A program made the position numbers and the translations under genes. From assembly GCA_041485385.1 (NCBI GenBank), contig JBGPJM010000040.1, positions 1-27,721 of the forward strand: DNA of 27,721 bases, given 5' to 3'. This document shows positions 16,357 through 23,447 of this stretch, piece after piece. Under the pieces are notes generated by a model. It searched no databases. It had not been told where the DNA came from and saw nothing but the letters and a program-made list of their open reading frames with translations. Numbering within the stretch: position 1 is the first letter of the stretch; each line of letters begins with the position of its first letter. The DNA comes from JBGPJM01 sp041485385. Lineage in GTDB: Bacteria; Planctomycetota; Phycisphaerae; Phycisphaerales; UBA1924.

Positions 16357-18660
16357 TCAGAATCGGAACGTCAGCCCGACCTTCACCGTCAGGTCGCTGG
16401 TCGTCGAGTGGAAGCGGTGCCCGTCCTCCACGCCGTACCCCTGGTTCACGACGAAAAACACTTCGCGCCCGGGCTCGAGCTCCCAGCGCACGCGGCTGTT
16501 GAAGCCCAGGTCCTCCGAGTCGTTGTCGTACTGCACCGTGTTGCTCCAGGACAGGGACGGCGAAAAGAGAACGTCGGCGCGGGCCCGGATGACACGGACG
16601 ACAAACGACCCCTCCGCCAAGTCGATGCCCTCGTACTCGTAGCCGACGGAGCCGAAGAACTGGCTCGATGGGCGCCATCTCAGGTCGGCGGCGTAGTCGG
16701 TACGGGTGCCGGTATAGTAGTCGCCGGTGCGGAAACTGAACGTCGGGGAGAGCTTGCGCGACGCGGCGAGTTCGAGCGACGCCTTCACCCGGTTGAAGCG
16801 GTAGTCGCCGACGGGGATCGTGAGGCCGTCCTTGATCTCGAAGGGCTCGGTCAGCACGTCGCGGTTGAGCTGGTACTCGATGAAGAACACGTCGCCGCGC
16901 CGGTTCTCCAGCTCGAGGCCCGGCAGGCCGCCCTCCTGCGTCTGCACGTTGCCATCCAGGTCCAGGAAGACGCTCTGATCGGCCTGAAGGTCGATGCGCC
17001 GGATGTAGCCGTCGGGCCGCCAGCGATAGCGGATGTCGCCGTTGATCTCGTACGTGCCGGGGCGCTCGATGAAGCCCAGGGCCGGGTTGAAGTCCTTGCC
17101 GTAGCGGGCCGCGAAGATGTCCCACTCCCACCGGTCGTTGGGGTAGGAGATCCTCCCGCCGAAGGCCGCGTCATCCCCCTGGAGACCGCTGCTTGCGCCG
17201 GGTCGGGAAGGCCCCATCTCCGAGAACGTCCCCATCGTCCACGCATGGGCCTCGAGGATCTGGTCGCCGAAGAGGCTGCTGGTTCGGTAGTTGAAGTCGC
17301 CGCCGACGAGGGTGTTGTCGCCGGTGGTGCCGGGATCGCCGTGCGTGAAGAACACCCCCGCGCTCGATTCTCCGAGGACGTTGAGCGTGACCCGCCCGAC
17401 CGAAAGGTTCTTTTCCCCCAGCGCGCCGTCGTCGTGCATCTGGACGTCCATCAGCCCGAAGTTGATGCCCCCCTCGCGCCCCGTGACGCGGACGCCCGCG
17501 AGGATGTCCTTCTTTGTCCCGTTCACGATGCCGATGCGGCGCGAGTAGAACGGCAGCGGGCTCTCGTTGATCCCGCCGAAGGAGAAGACCGTGGCGTCCT
17601 GCAGGAAGAAGGCCCGCTTCTCCGGGAAAAAAACGGGGAACCGCGTGAGGTTGACGACCCGCTCGTCCACCTCGGCCTCGGCGAAGTCCGTGTTGACGGT
17701 GATGGCCAGGGTGGTCGAGGTCGTGAGCTTGTAGAACAGGTCGAAGCCGGGCTTGATCTCCAGGCCGCCGTCGTCCATGTCGATCCGCGTGGAGATGTAC
17801 GGCTTGAGCGTCAGGCCCAGCCCCTGCCGGATCCCCGCCAGCCCCTGGATGGCGCCCGCCTCGGCGAGGTTGGTGATCGGCACGTTGGCCCGCGGCGACG
17901 ACCAGCGGACCAGCTCCTGCCTGCGCCGGATCTCGCGCTCGACGTTGAAGCCCCACCCCCCCGCCGCGCTCGCGCCCGGGTTGAACGAGATCGTCTTGAA
18001 GGGGATGGCCAACTCCGCCGTCCAGCCCTCCTTGTCGATCGTGGCCCGGCCGTACCAGATCCCGTCCCAATCCGACCGCACCTGGCCGCGCTGCTCCACC
18101 AGGCCGTCGAACTTGCCGCCCGCGGCCGTCAGATCAAACTGGTAGCCGTTGCGCCGGTCGGCGAAGGGGTCGATGACGATGCGGACAAGGTCAGCGCCCT
18201 CGTTGTCCCCGTCGCGGGCCATCTAGCGCGCGATGATGCCCGCGGAATCCGAGTCAAAGCAGCGGACACCGATGTACAGGTTGTCGGCGTCGAAGAGAAC
18301 GCGGACCTCGGTGCGCTCGGTCGGCGCGCCCCCCTCGACCGGAAGGACCTGCGTGAACTCGGCAACGGCCGGCGCGCCCGTCCAGCAGGCGTCGTCGAGG
18401 CGCCCGTCGATGACCGGCGGTGTCTCCGTGCGCGCAACCGCCACGGACGGCTGTCCTCTCGGTGCCGCGCGTAGGTCGTCAGGGGGCGGCGCGGTGGCGC
18501 CGGTCGCCCCGCCCGTGTCCAGAGCACGGGCGGGCGCCAAGCCGCTCAGCGCCACCCAGACCGTGATGATCCAGCCGTATCGGATGAAGAGAGCCCTCGC
18601 GCGTACGGCCCACGCCGGACCGCCGCCGTTCCAGCCTAACCAATCCGATCGCCTCCGCAC
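16357..18660 (-). pseudogene. DUF5916-type outer-membrane protein interrupted by an in-frame TAG
   Basis: One gene is split by TAG at 18225-18223. The upstream part (18226-18660) encodes a signal-like helix (RYGWIITVWVALSGLAPARA) and a CBM9-like domain with PPVIDGRLDDACWTGA, then VRVLFDADNLYIGVRCFDSD and AGIIAR before the stop. The downstream part continues in the same frame with ARDGDNEGADLVRIVIDPFADRRNGYQF, GWTAELAIPFKTI and FPEKRAFFL, then a long beta-barrel ending in a C-terminal Phe (VGLTFRF), as outer-membrane proteins do. Intact relatives run straight through this junction. The 5' end is also weak: no ATG is well placed before the signal helix, and GTG 18660 or 18720 are the best guesses. 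Nonsense mutation, stop read-through, re-initiation at ATG 18222 or a sequencing error are all possible. Confidence 0.75.
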
Positions 18661-18754
18661 TGGCGCATTCCCACGGTTCGCTCGCTCGGAGTTGGTGGAG
18701 TGGCGATAATCCCCCGGCACGGTCCACCATGCTCCCCCTTTAAGGAGAAGAACC

Positions 18755-19462
18755 ATGACACTCCGACTCCCTCCCTTGCTGGCCGGGCTCATCGTCGCCG
18801 CGGCGCAGTTCGGCTGCGCCACCGGCTACCAGCGCGCCGATCAGACCACCGACGTCGCGGCCGACACCAGCGCCCGCCTCGACAAGGCCGGTGCGCAGGT
18901 CGATGCCGTGCTGGCCGCGCTCGACGGCGTTGTCGCCGCCAAGGGCGGCGACCTCCGTCCTCCCTTCACCAAGTTCGGCGACGAGGCGGACCGGACCGAA
19001 TCCGCCGTCGAGAGCGCCCGCACCCGCGCTGTCGACCTGCGCAAGCGCGTCGGCGAGCACCTCGACAGCTGGTCCCAGGAGGCCAAGGCCATCAGCAATC
19101 CCGAGCTGAAGCAGGCCAGCGCCGCGCGGCGCGAGAAGGCCCGCGCCAGCGCCGACCGCGTCGTCGAAGGCATGGACAAGGTCACCGCGGCCTCCGACAT
19201 CTTTCTCACCGACGTGAAGGACCTCCGCACGTTCCTCCGCTCCGACCTCACGGCGCACGGCGTGGACGCCGCTGCACCGGCCATCAAGAAAGTCGGGAGC
19301 GACGGCCAGGCGCTCAAGAAGACGATCGACACGGTGCAGGATTCCATCAAGCAGCTGCGGTCCGAGCTGGCGTCGCCGGTCCAGCCACCGCCGCCCCCCC
19401 CACCGGCGATGCAGCCGGCGACACCCGCATCGTCGCCGACGAAGGCGGATCAGAATAAGTAG
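18755..19462 (+). CDS. DUF2959-like coiled-coil lipoprotein
   Basis: A 235-aa exported protein. AAGGAG (18742-18747) is 7 nt before the ATG. The signal peptide ends near Cys21 (AAAQFGC), an imperfect lipobox, so attachment to a membrane by lipid is probable. The mature part is almost wholly helical, with SWSQEAKAISNPELKQASAARREKA, then VKDLRTFLRSDL and a heptad-rich C-terminal segment, matching the pattern of DUF2959 proteins, whose function is unknown. It ends in a poly-Pro and Ala/Pro/Thr tail. The gene stands alone, divergent from the interrupted outer-membrane protein gene and convergent with the small exported protein gene 32 nt downstream. Confidence 0.72.
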   Translation: MTLRLPPLLAGLIVAAAQFGCATGYQRADQTTDVAADTSARLDKAGAQVDAVLAALDGVVAAKGGDLRPPFTKFGDEADRTESAVESARTRAVDLRKRVGEHLDSWSQEAKAISNPELKQASAARREKARASADRVVEGMDKVTAASDIFLTDVKDLRTFLRSDLTAHGVDAAAPAIKKVGSDGQALKKTIDTVQDSIKQLRSELASPVQPPPPPPPAMQPATPASSPTKADQNK

Positions 19463-19494
19463 GCTGGCTTGATCGACGAACGAGCCTCGCACGC

Positions 19495-19905
19495 TCACTT
19501 GTGCGTGTTGCTCAGGTTGTACCTGTCGATCTGGTCGTGGTAGTAGTACACGACCAGGTACCACCCTACGAAGTACGGCGATCCGGCCGACGGAGGCCGG
19601 CCGACGCCCTGCATCGGTGTGAAGTGCACGATCCCGTATTGGCGATCGTGCGGGTCGGTGCCGACCTTTTCGTCGAAATCGGCGCCGCAGAGAGCACGGA
19701 CATTCTCCAGTGGCGCCGTTACCTTGATGTAGCCGAGGTCGATCGCCCGGATGCAGACGTCGCGCTTCGCATCATCGCCCTTGGCCGCGCGATAGGCCGA
19801 CGCCAGCTCCGCGAGCGTCTGCTCGCGCGGAGTCTGGATACACCCCCGGTCGATCGCCGCGCCCACCATCAAGAGCGCGAGCCAAGGTACTCGTGGAACC
19901 TTCAC
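19495..19905 (-). CDS. Small exported protein of unknown function
   Basis: About 136 aa, no family recognised. GTG 19905 is preferred to ATG 19911 because GGGAG (19912-19916) abuts the ATG but has a 6-nt gap to the GTG. The N-terminus (VKVPRVPWLALLMVGAAI) is a short hydrophobic export signal, with a Cys soon after (RGCIQTP) that is not a canonical lipobox. The middle contains a helix (TLAELASAYRAAKGDDAKRDVCIRAI is the visible core region, split by charged residues) and the C-terminus is rich in Tyr (YFVGWYLVVYYYHDQIDRY). It lies 51 nt past the stop of the sugar-binding protein gene on the same strand and could be the last gene of that transport operon, though nothing in the sequence ties its role to transport. 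Confidence 0.55.
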   Translation of the reverse strand: MKVPRVPWLALLMVGAAIDRGCIQTPREQTLAELASAYRAAKGDDAKRDVCIRAIDLGYIKVTAPLENVRALCGADFDEKVGTDPHDRQYGIVHFTPMQGVGRPPSAGSPYFVGWYLVVYYYHDQIDRYNLSNTHK

Positions 19906-19956
19906 ACCCATCTCCCGTGCTTCACGTCCCCGCGCTTCTGCAATCGCCCCTCGCGC

Positions 19957-21003
19957 TCAGTACACCGAGTCCGGGTAGTAGAAGCCCTTGGCGTTCTCCG
20001 GTGTGATCAGCTCGACGTCCATCAGCAGGTGCCGCGGCATGAACTCCATCACCTTCGCCCGGTTGCCGTCGCGGAGGACCGAGACGGCCGCGTGGATCCC
20101 CGCGGCGATCATCGACGGCGGATAGGTGATGTCCGCCGGCACCATCGGGTCCCTGTCCATCACCATCTTGACGACGTCTTTCATGCCGGCGCCGCCGAAG
20201 ATCCACATCTCCTTGTCGCGACTGGCCTCCTTGATCGCCTGCACCGCGCCCAGCAGGATGTCGTCGTCCTGCGCCCACACCGCGTCGATCTTGTTGTGCT
20301 TGGTGAGGAAGTTCTCCATCACCTGCAGGCCCTTCTCGCGGCTCCAGTTGGCGGGCTGCTGGCCGAGGATCTTGATGTCGGGGAACCCCTTGAAGACCTC
20401 GAGGGCGGCGTTGACGCGGTCGGTATCGACGGTGCAGGGGATGCCGGTGAGGATGACCAGGTTGCCCTTGCCGCCCATCTTCTTGGCGATGTACTCGGCG
20501 CTCTTCTTGCCGAGGGCCTTGTTGTCGCCCTCCAGAAAAACATCGGCGACGGGCTCGAGGAACCCGCGGTCGACGTTCACGATGAAGATGCCCTTCTCGT
20601 GAACCTTCTTGGCTTCGGGCGTGAGCGGGGCGCTCTCGGTGGCGAGGATGACCAGGCCGTCGATCCCCTTGGTGAGCATGTCCTCGACGTCGGAGATCTG
20701 CTTCTCGGGGGTGCCGGCCGTGGAGTACTCCCAGTCGATGTCGGGGTAGAGCTTCATGGCGCGCTTGGCCCACCAGCCGACGCCGGCCGTCCACCCATGG
20801 TCGGCCGCGGGGACGGAAACGCCGATCTTGATCCGCTTCTTGGCGGGCTGCAGGGCAATTGCGGGCGTGCGCGCGGCACCGGCCGGAGGGGGCGGAGCCG
20901 AGGGGGGGGCGCGGTCGAGGCCGGCGAGAAGGCCGATGGCCGCGATGGACCCGGCAGCGAGGAAGATGGCGATGGGGTTGATGGGCTTGATGGGCTTGAT
21001 CAT
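19957..21003 (-). CDS. Periplasmic sugar-binding protein of an ABC transporter (RbsB-like, type I fold)
   Basis: A 348-aa substrate-binding protein. The start at 21003 gives an N-terminal signal or anchor helix (PIAIFLAAGSIAAIGLLAGL) followed by a Pro/Ala linker. The mature domain opens with IKIGVSVPAADHGWTAGVGWWAK and contains QISDVEDMLTKGIDGLVILATES, IFIVNVDRGF, NKALGKKSAEYIAKKMGGKGNLVI and ILGQQPANWSREKGLQVM. These are typical of the ribose/galactose/xylose-binding family. The substrate is probably a sugar or polyol but cannot be named. The first codons are built from a 9-nt repeat giving IKPIKPINPI. It follows the permease gene by 118 nt. No ATP-binding protein gene is present nearby. Confidence 0.9.
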   Translation of the reverse strand: MIKPIKPINPIAIFLAAGSIAAIGLLAGLDRAPPSAPPPPAGAARTPAIALQPAKKRIKIGVSVPAADHGWTAGVGWWAKRAMKLYPDIDWEYSTAGTPEKQISDVEDMLTKGIDGLVILATESAPLTPEAKKVHEKGIFIVNVDRGFLEPVADVFLEGDNKALGKKSAEYIAKKMGGKGNLVILTGIPCTVDTDRVNAALEVFKGFPDIKILGQQPANWSREKGLQVMENFLTKHNKIDAVWAQDDDILLGAVQAIKEASRDKEMWIFGGAGMKDVVKMVMDRDPMVPADITYPPSMIAAGIHAAVSVLRDGNRAKVMEFMPRHLLMDVELITPENAKGFYYPDSVY

Positions 21004-21029
21004 GGTGCGGGCTCCCAGACTTCGCGTCC

Positions 21030-21080
21030 CAAGGCAGTACACGGAGGACTCAGAGGCTACACAGAGTACACGGAGGGTGG
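21030..21080. repeat. Degenerate TACACGGAG intergenic repeats
   Basis: Between the permease and sugar-binding protein genes, TACACGGAGG occurs at about 21040 and 21068, with the related TACACAGAG between them and GGACGGAG after, in steps of about 9-10 nt. Such ACACGGAG-type simple repeats are seen in intergenic DNA of other planctomycetes. They fall inside a presumed operon, so they would be transcribed into the leader of the downstream gene. Confidence 0.55.
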
Positions 21081-21121
21081 ACGGAGTTTCAACGCGGAGG
21101 GCGGCGGGCGGGCGCCCGGGC

Positions 21122-22183
21122 TCAGCCGTCCCGGCGGAAGCGCTGGAGGAGGACCGCGGCGATGATGATGCCGCCCTTGACCAGGCCCTGGAGGTGGGTG
21201 GAGACGTCGAGCATGTTCAGCATGTTGCTGATCACGCCCAGGATCAGCACGCCGATCACCGTGCCGACCACCGAGCCCGCGCCGCCGCGCATGCGGGTGC
21301 CGCCGATGACGACCGCGGCGATGGCGTCCAGCTCGTACATGAAGCCGGCGGTGGACGAGGAGACCGAGTTGAGGCGGCTGGAGTTCATGACAGCCGCGAT
21401 GCCGCACGTGAGGCCGGCGATGGCGTAGGTGATGATCGTGACGGCGCGAACCTTGATGCCGGCGTAGCGTGCGGCGGTCGGGTTGTCCCCGATGGCCTTG
21501 ATGTTGAGACCGAGGGTCGTCTTGCGGAGGATGATCTGGGCCGCGACCGCGACGAACGCAAAGACGATGATCGCGCCGTAGACCTCCATCACCCCGCCGC
21601 GCGACGTCTTGAGGATCGGCAGATTGAACCACGGAGCCGCGACCTTCGCGAACCGCGGAAGGCGGCCAGGGATCTCGCCTCCATCGGCGATCCATAACAC
21701 GACCGACCGGAAGATCACCATCGTCCCCAGCGTCGCGACAAACGGGGCGATCCGCCCGATGGCGATGACCGTGCCGTTCACGACCCCCAGGACAAGCCCG
21801 CCGAGAACCATGACCGCGACGGCCGCGCCGATGCTCATCGGTGCGGAGGCCTCCGCGCCCGCGAGATACTTCAGCAGCATCAGCCCGCACCCGCCCAGCA
21901 GCGCCACCATCGAGCCCACCGACAGATCGATCCCGCCCAGAATGATCACATACGTCATCCCCACCGCCACGATGCCGACGAACGACATCTGGTGGATGAT
22001 GTTGCGGGCGTTCTCCGGCCGGCGGAAGTCCGGGCTCAACGCGGCGACGATCGTGCACAGAACCAGCAGCGCGATCAGCGGGCCGAACGCCTCGAGGAAC
22101 CACGCCGGGCCACGACGTACCGAGCGGGCGGGGGGGCGCCCGGGCGGCGCGGCGGGGACAGGCGGCGAGGAGTCCGGAGGCAT
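21122..22183 (-). CDS. ABC transporter permease (RbsC-like)
   Basis: An inner-membrane permease of 353 aa. The start at 22183 (MPPDSSPP) is chosen because the frame upstream is Arg/Pro-rich with no membrane or family features; the ribosome site is weak. After a Pro-rich N-terminus come about eight to ten helices, with family landmarks IIHQMSFVGIVAVGMTYVIILGGIDLSVG, IAPFVATLGTMVIFR, LNIKAIGDNPTAARYAGIKV (the cytoplasmic loop contacting the ATPase) and AIAAVVIGGTRMRGGAGSVVGT. This pattern is that of ribose/xylose/inositol-type permeases. The sugar-binding protein gene follows, so both should serve one importer. The partner ATPase must be encoded elsewhere or shared. Confidence 0.92.
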   Translation of the reverse strand: MPPDSSPPVPAAPPGRPPARSVRRGPAWFLEAFGPLIALLVLCTIVAALSPDFRRPENARNIIHQMSFVGIVAVGMTYVIILGGIDLSVGSMVALLGGCGLMLLKYLAGAEASAPMSIGAAVAVMVLGGLVLGVVNGTVIAIGRIAPFVATLGTMVIFRSVVLWIADGGEIPGRLPRFAKVAAPWFNLPILKTSRGGVMEVYGAIIVFAFVAVAAQIILRKTTLGLNIKAIGDNPTAARYAGIKVRAVTIITYAIAGLTCGIAAVMNSSRLNSVSSSTAGFMYELDAIAAVVIGGTRMRGGAGSVVGTVIGVLILGVISNMLNMLDVSTHLQGLVKGGIIIAAVLLQRFRRDG

Positions 22184-22405
22184 CGGCCGGATGGTACTGA
22201 TCCTCGCGACACCTGGCGATCCGAGGTGGGCGGCCCGGCGGGAGCTGGCGGCAGGCGGTGGCGGCGGACGGGGGAGCAGACGGGCGGCCGCGCCGAACCC
22301 CTCGATCTCGGACCACCAGATTCCCCGGATTACCACCCCGCCGACACGAGTGCGCGCCGAAGTATGCCTCCCCGCAAAAAATAGGAAAAACAAACTGCTC
22401 GCTGC
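22184..22405. other. Divergent intergenic region between permease and anchored-protein genes
   Basis: No gene is seen. The permease-side half is very GC-rich. Near 22373-22394 the DNA becomes AT-rich (an A-run around 22376-22390), a plausible upstream promoter element region. No consensus promoter for the minus-strand permease gene was recognised. Confidence 0.4.
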
Positions 22406-22434
22406 TTGACAATGCACCGGTCCCCCCCCATATT
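22406..22434 (+). promoter_or_regulatory. Sigma-70-type promoter of the anchored secreted protein gene
   Basis: A perfect -35 box TTGACA (22406-22411) is followed after 17 nt by CATATT (22429-22434), four of six matches to the -10 consensus. The transcript would begin near 22441, leaving a leader of about 127 nt before the start codon. A run of eight C lies inside the spacer. Confidence 0.6.
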
Positions 22435-22436
22435 TA

Positions 22437-22465
22437 GGCCACGCGCGGGGGAAATCGCGCGGGCC
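22437..22465 (+). promoter_or_regulatory. Inverted repeat at the predicted transcription start
   Basis: GGCC plus CGCGCG (22437-22447, with one bulged A) pairs with CGCGCG plus GGCC (22456-22465) around an 8-nt GGGGAAAT loop. It overlaps the predicted transcription start, so it could be an operator or a 5'-end hairpin. Confidence 0.4.
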
Positions 22466-22567
22466 GTGGTACTCAAGGCGATTACCCATCAAGAGCAAAT
22501 AGGTGCGATCCCTCGCGGGCATCTCATTGTCAGCGAGCGCTTATCTAGTCGGCAAGAGGAGTTTGGA

Positions 22568-23260
22568 ATGAAGATGTCTGGAGTCATCGCCGCGGCCCTT
22601 CTCGCGGGTCTGCCTGTCGCGAGCGCTCTGGCCGACCAGGTGCAGATGACGAACGCCGGCTCGCAGTGGTACGACGGCGGCCCGGGCGGCGCGTTCCGCG
22701 CGAACGTCGTCTCCGGGTACATCGGCGCCACCGGCGGGCCGGGCGGCTCGGCCACGTCCTTCCTCACCTTCTGTGTCGAGCACAACGAGAACTTCAGCTT
22801 CGGCGGTACCTACTACACAGAAATCTCCGACAGCGCCAGCGGCGGCGGCGTCTCCGGCGGCAACCCCGATCCCATCTCGGCCCGCACCGCCCAGCTGTAC
22901 GGCGAGTTCCGATCGGCCAACAGCTTCGGCAATCTTTCCGGGCTCGGCGGGGACGGCATCAGCACCGCGGCCGAGACGCACGCACTGCAGGACGCCATCT
23001 GGTTCGAGGAGGGCGAGATCGCGACGCTCCCGGCCGGGCTGGCGACGGACCTCTGGACGTGGGCGGGCTCGAACAACGGCACGATCGGCATCGTCCGCGT
23101 GCTGCGCCTGTGGACCAACCCCGATCTGACCGGCAACTCGCAGGACCAGCTGACGATCGCCCCGGTGCTCGTGCCGCTCCCCTCGGCCGCGATGGCGGGG
23201 CTGCCGGTGCTGCTGGGCCTCGCGGGGTTCGGCGTCTGCCGCCGCCGGCGGCTGGCCTGA
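22568..23260 (+). CDS. Secreted VPLP/PEP-CTERM-anchored protein with thioester-domain-like signature
   Basis: A 230-aa exported protein. GAGGAG (22556-22561) is 6 nt before ATG 22568, which opens a signal peptide (MKMSGVIAAALLAGLPVASALA). The C-terminus is VPLPSAAMAG, a hydrophobic helix (LPVLLGLAGFGV), then CRRRRLA: the motif-helix-basic tail sorting signal of PEP-CTERM/VPLPA-CTERM proteins, processed by exosortase-type enzymes. The body has FLTFCVEHNE (Cys69) and HALQDAIWFEEGE (Gln141). Cys in FCV and Gln in LQxAIW is the pairing found in internal thioester adhesin domains and in several PEP-CTERM families; whether a bond forms here is inference. It has its own promoter and terminator, so it is a single-gene unit. 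Confidence 0.85.
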   Translation: MKMSGVIAAALLAGLPVASALADQVQMTNAGSQWYDGGPGGAFRANVVSGYIGATGGPGGSATSFLTFCVEHNENFSFGGTYYTEISDSASGGGVSGGNPDPISARTAQLYGEFRSANSFGNLSGLGGDGISTAAETHALQDAIWFEEGEIATLPAGLATDLWTWAGSNNGTIGIVRVLRLWTNPDLTGNSQDQLTIAPVLVPLPSAAMAGLPVLLGLAGFGVCRRRRLA

Positions 23261-23282
23261 TCGACCTGACATGCTTGACATG

Positions 23283-23310
23283 AGCGTCCGTCCTCAGGGC
23301 GGACGCTTTT
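23283..23310 (+). terminator. Intrinsic terminator after the anchored-protein gene
   Basis: AGCGTCCG (23283-23290) pairs with CGGACGCT (23300-23307); the stem can extend three pairs inward to a TCA loop. The T of the stem and following TTT give a short U-run. It lies 22 nt past the stop codon. Confidence 0.85.
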
Positions 23311-23326
23311 CATTGGTTGTTGTTCA

Positions 23327-23416
23327 TCATCGAGCGTTCGGGTCGAGCGCGATCTCAAACTGGCCGGACCAGTAGGATGCCGCGTCGAGTTCGCAGAGCG
23401 CGGCGCCTCCATCGCC
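23327..23416 (-). pseudogene. Decayed copy of the downstream tail of the zinc-ribbon membrane protein
   Basis: Reading the minus strand, this 29-codon stretch ends ELDAASYWSGQFEIALDPN and a stop. It aligns with the end of the gene just upstream, DLDADHYWNGRVEIPLSRP, and the residues before match too (GDGGAAL versus NNDGAL). It is in a different frame from that gene and has no start of its own. The simplest reading is the remnant of a tandem paralogue whose body was lost. Confidence 0.5.
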
Positions 23417-23447
23417 GTGACGCGGATGGTCCGGCCGTCGGCGCCTC

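Noticed and set aside
16259..17131. Upstream extension of the response regulator frame to 523 aa
   Set aside because: This part lies within the outer-membrane protein gene on the same strand in another frame, is Arg/Pro-rich, and the receiver domain begins right after the Met at 16258.
16408..18474. Plus-strand frame of 688 aa opposite the interrupted DUF5916 gene
   Set aside because: Composition (Val/Arg/Glu/His-rich) is that of an antisense frame, with no domain; the minus strand holds a full barrel with a C-terminal Phe.
22184..22522. N-terminal extension of the permease to 466 aa
   Set aside because: The added residues are Arg/Pro/Gly-rich, carry no helix of the family, and overlap the divergent promoter at 22406-22434.
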